NCBI GenBank assembly: GCA_900542985.1
Contig: UQPQ01000031.1
Coordinates: forward strand, 1 to 32,116
Length of the DNA stretch: 32,116 bases
Direction: 5' to 3'
Origin: an uncultured Bacteroides sp.
GTDB taxonomy: Bacteria; Bacteroidota; Bacteroidia; Bacteroidales; Bacteroidaceae
The first letter of the stretch is position 1. Every line of letters starts with the position of its first letter. Below are positions 25,205 through 32,116 of this stretch, piece by piece. The translations under genes were made by a program, and so were the position numbers. Below the pieces are notes generated by a model that had not been told where the DNA came from, did not search any database, and saw only the letters and a program-made list of their open reading frames with translations.

Positions 25205-26132
25205 TTAAAAATGAATCTTCTTTTGAAGTTGAATCTTTTTATAGGGTGTCAATTCTTCTTGTTGAGATTTTAAATTGAGATTTTCTCTATATTCTTTTGG
25301 AGATACTCCGAATAAGCGTTTTACATATTTCCCAAAGAATGAAAGACTTCCAAAATTCAGCTCGTTGCATATCTCTTTAATCGTTTTATTAGGATTTTTC
25401 AGAAGCATTTCAAGGTCTATTTTCATATATCTTGTTATAATGTCAGAAGCATTTTCTCCACAAATATCTTTGCATATCGCTGAAAGATATTTGGGGGTAA
25501 CGAATAGTTTATTGGCATAAAAAGCTACCGACCGTTCTTTAGGATATGAATCATTTAATAAATCTATAAACGAATTGAAGAGCGTTTCTGCTGAATTATA
25601 TTTAGGTGGGGAAATTGCGATGTGTTTTTTTAATGCATCATGAAATTCATACATGAATGCAACCAAAAGCGTCGATGAGTTTTTTCTTATTGGGATGTGG
25701 CTCTGCTATGAGTTTTGATTTTAAAAGGTTATAATATTGAAGAAAAAGCTCGCATTCGTCTGGTTTTAAAGATAGAATCGGGTTTTCATCCAAGAAAGTT
25801 TTTGAGCTCCAGTGGCTGGCTGTAATAGCCAACATTTGTTTCATATATTCTGGAGATAGACAAAATCCACAACAGTTAAACCCAAGATTGACCATGCCGC
25901 TTTCAATGATTGTTTGAGGATGGCATATTAGCAGATTATCCTTATTAAGGGTTTGCTGTTCGTTATTGATGTTGATCGTTGCTCTTCCACTGGTACATAG
26001 GATTGCTATAAACCATTCAGCTTTAATGGGGGAGGAAGCAACTTCTTTTACATCATTTATTTGTTTTAGAATGATGATTCTATCGTCTTTATAGTCTATT
26101 GAACCTTCTTCTATGTATTTGTCGATTTTCAT
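25205..26132 (-). pseudogene. AraC family regulator, disrupted by a +1 frameshift
   Basis: Two overlapping frames together make one AraC-type protein of about 309 residues. The N-terminal part (26132 to about 25670) is a cupin-like sensor ending PNKKKLIDA, after which it runs out of frame (FGCIHV, stop). The C-terminal part (25666-25205) continues LVAFMYEFHDALKK and contains the AraC helix-turn-helix (RSVAFYANKLFVTPKYLSAI ... NFGSLSFFGKYVKRLFGVSPKEY). Removing one base from the four-A run at 25665-25668 (plus strand) restores LIDALVAFMYEF. It is divergent from the RND efflux operon and is its likely regulator. Causes could be a true mutation, a phase-variable run or a sequencing error; the second half could also be made by reinitiation. 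Confidence 0.8.
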
Positions 26133-26156
26133 AAATTGGTAGTTTTAGCAACGCTG

Positions 26157-26164
26157 CAAATGTA
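26157..26164 (-). promoter_or_regulatory. Promoter of the AraC-type regulator (-7 box)
   Basis: The minus strand reads TACATTTG, a full match, 24 bases before the ATG. The 204-base divergent region (26133-26336) otherwise has no clear box for the RND operon, which may need activation. Confidence 0.55.
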
Positions 26165-26336
26165 ATTATTGTCCTTAATTCTACGGTAGTATTATTTTCT
26201 AATTAAATGTACTGAATTTCCTATATGGATGGTTGCAGGAAATATGGAACAGTTATAAGGTGATTTTTATACCACAGGTCTGTCTGAAATATTATTCTTT
26301 TACGCCCGAATTTAAAACCAGTGATAATATTAAGTT

Positions 26337-27362
26337 ATGAACAAGAAATTTTTGATTCTAGTTTCGTTTCTGGTATTTCTGTATGGTTGCGGAAAATCGG
26401 AACATGTGAAAAATGAACCAGTAGCGGTAAAGGTGAAAATAGAGAAAGTGGAAACTGATAATGGCGGATGTACTTCTTTCTATTCGGGTACTGTAAAGGA
26501 AGAGAATGCTTCGTTATTGAATTTTTCGGTAATGGGTACAGTGAGTGGTATTCATGTGGGCTTGGGAACGGTTGTGCATAAAGGGCAGTTACTTGCTACA
26601 ATAGATGATACGTCTTTGAAAAGTGCCTATGAAGCTGCAAAAGCAGCACGCGATCAGGCGGAAGATGCTTATTCCAGAATGAAAGAGCTGCATCAGAAAG
26701 GTAGTCTGGCTGATATTAAATGGATGGAAGTAAAGAGTAAATACCAGCAGGCTTGTTCTATGGAAGAAATGGCAAAGAAACAATTGGCGGATTGTAGACT
26801 ATATGCACCATTTTCGGGTGTAATATCTTCCAAGTCGATAGAAGTTGGGCAAAATGTAAATCCGGCAGTACCGGCTTTTACTCTTGTATCCGGTAAGGAT
26901 ATGAATGTAAGAATTTCGGTTCCGGAAACAGAAATATCCAGTGTATATAAAGGTCAGGAAGCTGTGGTGATAATTCCTGCTTTGAATGACTCCAGACTGG
27001 AGGGAAGTGTTATAGAGAAAGGTATTCAGGCCAATCCGGTTTCTCGTTCTTATGAGGTTAAAATAAGACTTGATAACAGCAGTCTCTCGGGAAAAGTGAT
27101 GCCTGGAATGATTACAGAAGTATATCTGACTGGGAAACTTAGTACACAGCATATTGTGATTGCTGCCAATCTGATACAGATAGACGAGAATAATAATTAT
27201 TTTGTTTGGCTGAACGATAAAGGAAAGGCTTCGAAACGAATAATTGCATGTGGTGATTTTACCCCTACAGGTGTCACGGTTGTATCAGGCTTGAATGCTG
27301 GTGATGAAATAATAGTAGAAGGTCAGCAAAAAGTATGTGAAGGAACAAAACTTGAACTGTAA
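26337..27362 (+). CDS. RND efflux periplasmic adaptor (membrane fusion) lipoprotein
   Basis: This 341-residue HlyD/AcrA-type adaptor links the RND pump to the outer-membrane channel. It has a lipoprotein signal with lipobox LYGC (C18). It also shows a lipoyl-type half motif (LLNFSVMGTVSGIHVGLGTVVHKGQLLATID), a short helical hairpin (about residues 95-150), the return half motif (CRLYAPFSGVISSKSIEVGQNV) and beta-barrel and membrane-proximal domains to the end. The permease gene starts two bases after its stop. It is the first gene of a three-gene operon. Confidence 0.93.
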   Translation: MNKKFLILVSFLVFLYGCGKSEHVKNEPVAVKVKIEKVETDNGGCTSFYSGTVKEENASLLNFSVMGTVSGIHVGLGTVVHKGQLLATIDDTSLKSAYEAAKAARDQAEDAYSRMKELHQKGSLADIKWMEVKSKYQQACSMEEMAKKQLADCRLYAPFSGVISSKSIEVGQNVNPAVPAFTLVSGKDMNVRISVPETEISSVYKGQEAVVIIPALNDSRLEGSVIEKGIQANPVSRSYEVKIRLDNSSLSGKVMPGMITEVYLTGKLSTQHIVIAANLIQIDENNNYFVWLNDKGKASKRIIACGDFTPTGVTVVSGLNAGDEIIVEGQQKVCEGTKLEL

Positions 27363-27363
27363 T

Positions 27364-30300
27364 ATGGATAATAAGAAGCGTAATATAGTAGAATGGGCTA
27401 TGCATTACCGCCAGATTATTATACTGGTGACATGCTGTCTGGTAGCATTTGGGGTATATAGTCTGCCTCAGATGCAGAAAAATGAATTCCCGGATTTTAC
27501 GATTCGCCAGGGTATCGTAATAGCTGCTGCTCCGGGGAATACGGTGGACGAAATGGTAGAGCAAGTCACAAAGCCGCTGGAAGATTATATATTCACCTAT
27601 AAAGAGGTAAAAAAAGAAAAAACATTTTCTACTACCCGTGACGGACTTGTGTTTATTCAGGTAGAACTTGTAGATGAGTTGAATAATAAGGATGAATTTT
27701 GGAGTAAGTTCAAACATGGTATAGCAGCATTTAAATCACAACTTCCTCAAAATGTCCTTGCGGTACAAGTGATGGACGATTTCGGAGATACATCGGCTAT
27801 GCTGCTTACAATGGAAAGTAAGGATAAAACCTATCGGGAGCTTTCGGACTATATGGATAATCTGAAAGATCGTTTGAGAAATGTAAATAGTGTAGGACGT
27901 CTTACAGTAAGTGGAGAACGGAAGGAACAGATTTCTATTTATCTTGATCCTGCTAAGTTGACACAATATGGCTTGAATGAGCAAATGGTTGCATCACAAT
28001 TGTTTGCCAAAGGATTTGTAACTACAGGAGGGCGTATTCAGACACCCGACTATATTCTTCCAGTGCATGTAGACAAATCTTATAATACGATTTATGATGT
28101 ACAGCAGCAGATTGTTTATTCCGATTTAGACGGTAATAATATTCGCCTTAAAGATATTGCAAGGGTGGTGAAGGAGTATCCTCATGCCGACAGTTACATA
28201 AAAAACAATGGCACCAAATGTATCTTGTTGAGTATTGAAATGAAGAAAGGCAAGAACATTGTAAAAATGGGTGAAGATGTAAATAAGGTACTTGAAGAAT
28301 TCAAGAAAGAAATACCTTCTGAAGTGGAAATGTATCTTGTCACCAATCAGGCGCAGGTAGTAGGCGATAGTGTGGAGAATTTCTTGCATGAACTTGTAAT
28401 AGCTATTGTGGCTGTAGTGGTGGTTGTGATGCTTTTATTACCGATGCGTGTTGCTTTGGTTGCTGCATCTACCATTCCGATTACAATCTTTATCTCATTG
28501 GGATTGTTTTATGCTTTTGGTATAGAACTGAATACCGTTACACTTGCAGCACTGATTGTGACATTGGGTATGATAGTCGATAATTCCATTGTGATTATAG
28601 ACAGTTATCTGGAGAAAATTGGTGAGGGGATGTCCCGCTGGCATGCATCAATTTATAGTGCAACACACTTTTTTAAATCTATTTTCTCTGCAACACTTGC
28701 CATCAGTATCACTTTCTTTCCTTTCCTGATTGTGATACCGGGAATGATACACGACTTTTTATTAAGTTTCCCTTGGTCTATATTGTTGATACTTGGAATT
28801 TCATTACTCGTGGCCATGTTGCTGGTTCCGTTTATGCAGTTCTGGTTTATACGTAAGCCTGTTCCCCATACAAAGAAGGGCTTTTCGTTTATGGATGTAT
28901 TGCAACGCTTCTATAATAAGATACTTGATGCATGTTTTGCTCATCCATATATAACAATGTGTATGGGCTTGGGATCTATTATTGTAGGAGTTTTGTTGAT
29001 GGGTAAGTTACCACAGAAACTGATGCCGGTGGCAGACCGTAATCAGTTTGCAATAGAAATTTATCTTCCTACTGGTACGGCTGTAGAACGGACTGCGGTG
29101 GTAGCTGATAGTATAGAAAATGTGCTTCGAAAGGATGCTCGTGTGATGTCTGTCACATCGTTTATAGGATGTTCTTCACCGAGATTTCATACGGCATATG
29201 CTCCGCAGATTGGCGGAACCAATTACTCGCAACTTATTGTAAATACATTGGGAAATGAAGAAACAGTAGAACTTCTTGATGAGTATTCTGCTAAATATAC
29301 CAATGCATTTCCTGAAGCAAGAGTAAGATTCAAACAGATTAGTTTCAGCCAGGCAGTCTATCCGGTTGAACTTCGGTTGAGTGGTCAGAATCTCGACAGT
29401 CTGAAGTTTGTTGCTGGAAAATATCTTGCACTGCTGCGTAATATGCCAGAAGTGGAACTGGCTCAAACCAACTTCAGTGAACCACAGACTTCGATGAAAG
29501 TTGTTCTAAAGGAAGATGAAGCTTCAAGATTGGGTATAAATAACATGCAGGTTGAAACTACATTGGCCATGAGATATGGAAATGGGGTACCTTTATCGAA
29601 TGTATGGGAAGGTGATTATAACATTCCTATAACGCTAAAGTCGGAAAAAGCTGATAAGGCTGACTATTCAGATCTTTCGGATGAAATGATTCCTGTGATG
29701 GGCGGATTGGGAAATGTTCCCTTGAGGCAGGTTGCAGAAGTCGTACCTAGTGTGAAAGATGGACAAATAGTAAGACGTAATGGTATTTATACTATTACAG
29801 TGATGTCTGATGTGCGTCGGGATGTGAATGTGACAGCTTTTACAGCAAGTCTGAAAAAGAAACTTGCAACGATTCCGTTGCCCGAAGGAGTCACACTTGC
29901 ATATGGTGGTGATGATGAACAGGACAATGAAAATCTTCCACCCATCATGTCTGCATTGGCTATCGCTGCTTTTATTATATTCTTTATTCTTTTGGCTCAC
30001 TTTAAGAAAATCAGCATTGCTTTACTGATATTTCTCAGTATGACGCTTTGTCTGTTTGGTACTGCCGTGGGAGTATTGGTGCAGGGAGTCGATTTTGGTA
30101 TGACCTGTACACTTGGTATCATCAGTCTGATGGGTATTATTGTGCGAAATGGTATCATTATGATAGACTATGCGGAAGAGTTAAGGGCTACAGAAAAACT
30201 TTGTGTGCGTGATGCAATCTATCATTCTGCACAAAGACGTATGCGCCCGATTTTCCTTACCTCTGCTGCTGCGTCTATGGGAGTAATTCCTATGATATTA

Positions 30301-30459
30301 GGAAAGAGTGGATTATGGATGCCTATGGGAACTGTAATATGCTACGGTACACTTATTACAATGTTGTTTTTACTGACCATGCTACCTATATCGTATATGC
30401 TGATGTTCAGAGGTTCTACATCCAAACGTGCCAAAATGGAAGCTATGGAACAAATGTAA
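27364..30459 (+). CDS. RND efflux permease subunit (AcrB/MexB superfamily)
   Basis: This 1031-residue inner-membrane pump is driven by protons. It has the usual plan of one membrane helix, a large periplasmic loop, six helices, a second loop and five helices. In helix 4, IVDNSIVIID carries D406 with N407, where AcrB has two aspartates. In helix 10, IIVRNGIIMIDYAEEL has R928 at the place of AcrB K940. The proton relay is thus one Asp plus Arg, suggesting a branch apart from the classical HAE1 drug pumps. The start is set at 27364 (MDNKKRNIVEWAMHYR), two bases after the adaptor stop; an upstream in-frame start lies inside the adaptor gene. The substrate is unknown. Confidence 0.94.
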   Translation: MDNKKRNIVEWAMHYRQIIILVTCCLVAFGVYSLPQMQKNEFPDFTIRQGIVIAAAPGNTVDEMVEQVTKPLEDYIFTYKEVKKEKTFSTTRDGLVFIQVELVDELNNKDEFWSKFKHGIAAFKSQLPQNVLAVQVMDDFGDTSAMLLTMESKDKTYRELSDYMDNLKDRLRNVNSVGRLTVSGERKEQISIYLDPAKLTQYGLNEQMVASQLFAKGFVTTGGRIQTPDYILPVHVDKSYNTIYDVQQQIVYSDLDGNNIRLKDIARVVKEYPHADSYIKNNGTKCILLSIEMKKGKNIVKMGEDVNKVLEEFKKEIPSEVEMYLVTNQAQVVGDSVENFLHELVIAIVAVVVVVMLLLPMRVALVAASTIPITIFISLGLFYAFGIELNTVTLAALIVTLGMIVDNSIVIIDSYLEKIGEGMSRWHASIYSATHFFKSIFSATLAISITFFPFLIVIPGMIHDFLLSFPWSILLILGISLLVAMLLVPFMQFWFIRKPVPHTKKGFSFMDVLQRFYNKILDACFAHPYITMCMGLGSIIVGVLLMGKLPQKLMPVADRNQFAIEIYLPTGTAVERTAVVADSIENVLRKDARVMSVTSFIGCSSPRFHTAYAPQIGGTNYSQLIVNTLGNEETVELLDEYSAKYTNAFPEARVRFKQISFSQAVYPVELRLSGQNLDSLKFVAGKYLALLRNMPEVELAQTNFSEPQTSMKVVLKEDEASRLGINNMQVETTLAMRYGNGVPLSNVWEGDYNIPITLKSEKADKADYSDLSDEMIPVMGGLGNVPLRQVAEVVPSVKDGQIVRRNGIYTITVMSDVRRDVNVTAFTASLKKKLATIPLPEGVTLAYGGDDEQDNENLPPIMSALAIAAFIIFFILLAHFKKISIALLIFLSMTLCLFGTAVGVLVQGVDFGMTCTLGIISLMGIIVRNGIIMIDYAEELRATEKLCVRDAIYHSAQRRMRPIFLTSAAASMGVIPMILGKSGLWMPMGTVICYGTLITMLFLLTMLPISYMLMFRGSTSKRAKMEAMEQM

Positions 30460-30482
30460 CGGTTTTAAATACGTAATTCGAA

Positions 30483-31769
30483 ATGAAAGTGAATAAAAGA
30501 AATATAGTATTGAGTTTGATTGCGTGTACATGCCTGGCGCCTGTTTCAGGTCAGCATATATATACGCTTGATGAATGCATCAATTCGGCTTTGAAATATA
30601 ATGTGAAAGTAAGAAATGCCGAGAATGATCTGGAGATGGCAAAGCATGATAAGAAAGAGGCTTTTACAAAGTACTTTCCGAATATTTCTGCTGTAGGTTC
30701 TGGATTTATAGCTAATGAGCCTTTGGTGCAGATGCAAATGTCTCCCGAGGCTAAGATGGAGATGCTGAAGGATGGAATGCTGGGTGGTATTTCTGCTACA
30801 ATGCCATTGTTTACCGGAGGACAGATTGTGAATGGCAATAAATTGGCCGAACTTGGAGTGAACATGAAGGCATTACAAAAAAAACAGACTGATAATGAAG
30901 TTCGCTTGGAAGTAGAAAGATATTTTTGGCAGATAGTGATGCTGAAGGAAAAGCTGAAAACAATCTCTTTAGTAGAAAAACAGCTTGAAAGACTTGAAAC
31001 TGATGTACAGGCGTCGGTTGATGCTGGAATTGTAACTCGGAATGACTTATTGCAAGTGCAGTTAAAAAAGAACGATGTATTGAGTGGTAAAATTCAACTT
31101 GAAAATTCGTTGAATGTTTCATTAAGTCTTTTAGGACAGTACATTGGTGCAAAATCGGATAGTATTGATGTGGCATTTGTGGTAGAAGAACATCTGTCAG
31201 AATCACCCCAGACTTTATTTTGTAATCATACTGATGCTGTTGAAAGGACAAATGAGTATGGCCTTTTGAAGCAGAACTTACAGGCAAGCAAGCTTCAATA
31301 TAAAATGGCTGTAGGCAAGAATCTTCCAACGGTAGCAATTGGTGGCGGACTGGTGTATGATAACTTTGTAATGGGACAGGATCAATCGTTCTATATGGGA
31401 TTTGTAACTGTATCTGTTCCTATATCAGGATGGTGGGGTGGTACGCATTCTATCAAAAAACATAAATTACAGGTAAAAAACGCAGAAAACCTGTTGAACG
31501 ATAACAGCGAAATGTTGGTTATCCGAATGCAGAATGTATGGAATACTTTGAATGATTCTTATAGGAAGGCAGAAATTGCGCTTCTTTCAGTAGAGCAGTC
31601 TTCGGAAAATTTAAGATTGAATATGGATTATTATTCGGCAGGAACTGCTACAATGAGCGAATTGCTTGATGCACAAACATTGTATCAACAGAGTCAGGAT
31701 AAATATGTTGAGGCTTATACAAATTATGAATTAAGTAAAAGAGAGTACTTGCAGGCTACAGGAAGATAG
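30483..31769 (+). CDS. TolC family outer-membrane efflux protein
   Basis: This 428-residue outer-membrane factor completes the tripartite pump. It has a signal peptide (residues 1-23, ending APVSG), then the internal repeat typical of TolC: YTLDECINSALKYNVKVRNAENDLEMAKHDKKEA in the first half, and a second OEP domain with long helices (YSAGTATMSELLDAQTLYQQSQDKYVEAYTNYELSKREYL) at the end. It lies 23 bases after the permease stop. A pair of hairpins and a U-run follow and close the operon. Confidence 0.93.
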   Translation: MKVNKRNIVLSLIACTCLAPVSGQHIYTLDECINSALKYNVKVRNAENDLEMAKHDKKEAFTKYFPNISAVGSGFIANEPLVQMQMSPEAKMEMLKDGMLGGISATMPLFTGGQIVNGNKLAELGVNMKALQKKQTDNEVRLEVERYFWQIVMLKEKLKTISLVEKQLERLETDVQASVDAGIVTRNDLLQVQLKKNDVLSGKIQLENSLNVSLSLLGQYIGAKSDSIDVAFVVEEHLSESPQTLFCNHTDAVERTNEYGLLKQNLQASKLQYKMAVGKNLPTVAIGGGLVYDNFVMGQDQSFYMGFVTVSVPISGWWGGTHSIKKHKLQVKNAENLLNDNSEMLVIRMQNVWNTLNDSYRKAEIALLSVEQSSENLRLNMDYYSAGTATMSELLDAQTLYQQSQDKYVEAYTNYELSKREYLQATGR

Positions 31770-31800
31770 TTTATTGGAGGTAGCTGTAGATAGTAGAATT

Positions 31801-31838
31801 ACGATACTTGTATCATTGGCCTTTGATACAAGTATCGT
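31801..31838 (+). repeat. Perfect 15-bp hairpin after the RND operon
   Basis: Arms 31801-31815 and 31824-31838 are exactly complementary, with an 8-base loop. It has no U-run of its own. Its stem shares the core CTTGTATCA with the terminator hairpin that follows, so the two could form alternative pairings. Confidence 0.8.
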
Positions 31839-31844
31839 GTGCTT

Positions 31845-31887
31845 ATGTGACTTGTATCATTCGCTTGCGATACAAGTCGCATTTTTT
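31845..31887 (+). terminator. Rho-independent terminator of the RND operon
   Basis: A stem of about 14 bp (31845-31858 with 31869-31882, one G-U pair) and a 10-base loop are followed by a T6 run at 31882-31887. Confidence 0.85.
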
Positions 31888-32027
31888 ATGAAACAATGAT
31901 TCAAAAAGGGGGCTTTTAGCTTTGGTCTCAGATGAGTTCTTTTTATGTATGTAGTTTGCAAGTTTTCTGATAAACTGTAGACCTTGAGGTAGTTGTACTA
32001 TGTAGTATGGTAAGTTATCATATAGAA
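31888..32027. other. Intergenic region without a recognisable gene
   Basis: This lies between the RND operon terminator and the tRNA-Gly terminator. I see no coding frame, promoter box or strong hairpin in it. Confidence 0.4.
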
Positions 32028-32061
32028 TAAAAAAAGGATTACAAGAAACATGTAATCCTTT
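32028..32061 (-). terminator. Terminator of the tRNA-Gly transcript
   Basis: A perfect 11-bp stem (32033-32043 with 32051-32061) and a 7-base loop are followed, on the minus strand, by a run of seven T (plus-strand A at 32029-32035). It begins five bases after the tRNA end. Confidence 0.85.
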
Positions 32062-32065
32062 GAAG

Positions 32066-32116
32066 AGCGGAAGACGGGGCTCAAACCCGCGACCCTCAGC
32101 TTGGAAGGCTAATGCT
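32066..32116 (-). tRNA. tRNA-Gly (anticodon UCC), 3' part; continues beyond the window
   Basis: On the minus strand the sequence folds as the anticodon arm (stem TTAGC/GCTGA, loop CTTCCAA, anticodon TCC for glycine), variable loop GGGTC, T arm (GCGGG/CCCGT around TTTGAGC) and the 3' acceptor strand CTTCCGC with discriminator T. CCA is not encoded. The 5' acceptor strand and D arm lie outside the window. A terminator follows closely. Confidence 0.9.

Noticed and set aside
25640..25700. Programmed frameshifting in the AraC-type gene
   Set aside because: The A-rich run upstream would favour a -1 slip, but joining the halves needs a +1 shift. No stimulatory structure was seen, so mutation or error is simpler.

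Overview
The window looks like chromosome of a gut Bacteroidota, most likely Bacteroides or Phocaeicola. The grounds are TAnnTTTG-type -7 promoter boxes upstream of most transcription units, little use of Shine-Dalgarno sequences, secreted GH29 and GH2 glycosidases, a lipoprotein-type RND adaptor, and a tRNA-Gly without an encoded CCA. It is mostly ordinary core genome, with one AT-rich accessory block (about 10.7-14.5 kb) and several unexplained structured intergenic sequences.

Layout. (1) 1-676: the 5' part of a Na+/H+ antiporter gene that loses its family sequence near base 50, then a 393-base gap with a 90-base near-perfect hairpin (569-658). (2) 677-6996, minus strand: a six-gene menaquinone operon, menI-menF-menD-menB-menC-menE, with ATGA overlaps at menI/menF and menC/menE and a 71-base gap with a hairpin between menB and menC. 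No menH is present. (3) 7134-9105, plus: a MATE exporter and a Crp/Fnr-type regulator. (4) 9190-10527: a secreted GH29 alpha-L-fucosidase with its own promoter and terminator. (5) 10685-14488: three AT-rich genes for exported proteins, namely a ChaN/EreA (Tiki)-like protein, an S41-type peptidase and, overlapping it by ATGA, a DUF4932-like HExxH protein. They are closed off by terminators on both sides. (6) 14561-15767, minus: a YbaN-type membrane protein and a GNAT acetyltransferase. Between them lie four contiguous 21-bp units, each able to form a mini-hairpin, enclosed by an 11-bp stem. (7) 15908-19365, plus: PadR regulator, PspC-domain membrane protein, purT, and an AlkD-like DNA repair protein. 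(8) 19370-19843, minus: rlmH, transcribed from a promoter that lies in one copy of a duplicated 64-bp repeat. (9) 20122-24106: an AraC regulator and a GH2 glycosidase. (10) 24266-25120: nadC. (11) 25205-26132, minus: an AraC-family regulator broken by a one-base frameshift, divergent from a tripartite RND efflux operon (26337-31769). (12) 31770-32116: two related hairpins, a terminator, and the 3' part of a tRNA-Gly (UCC).

How the genes fit together: the men genes convert chorismate towards 1,4-dihydroxy-2-naphthoate for menaquinone, used in anaerobic respiration. NadC and PurT supply NAD and purines, with PurT using formate. The fucosidase and GH2 enzyme act on host or dietary glycans, but neither is next to susC/susD genes. 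MATE and RND pumps export toxic compounds. The points most worth following up are the AT-rich trio of secreted proteins, the 21-bp hairpin array, the duplicated promoter repeat, the long hairpin after menE and the frameshifted efflux regulator. All calls rest on reading the sequence and family knowledge; no database search was run.
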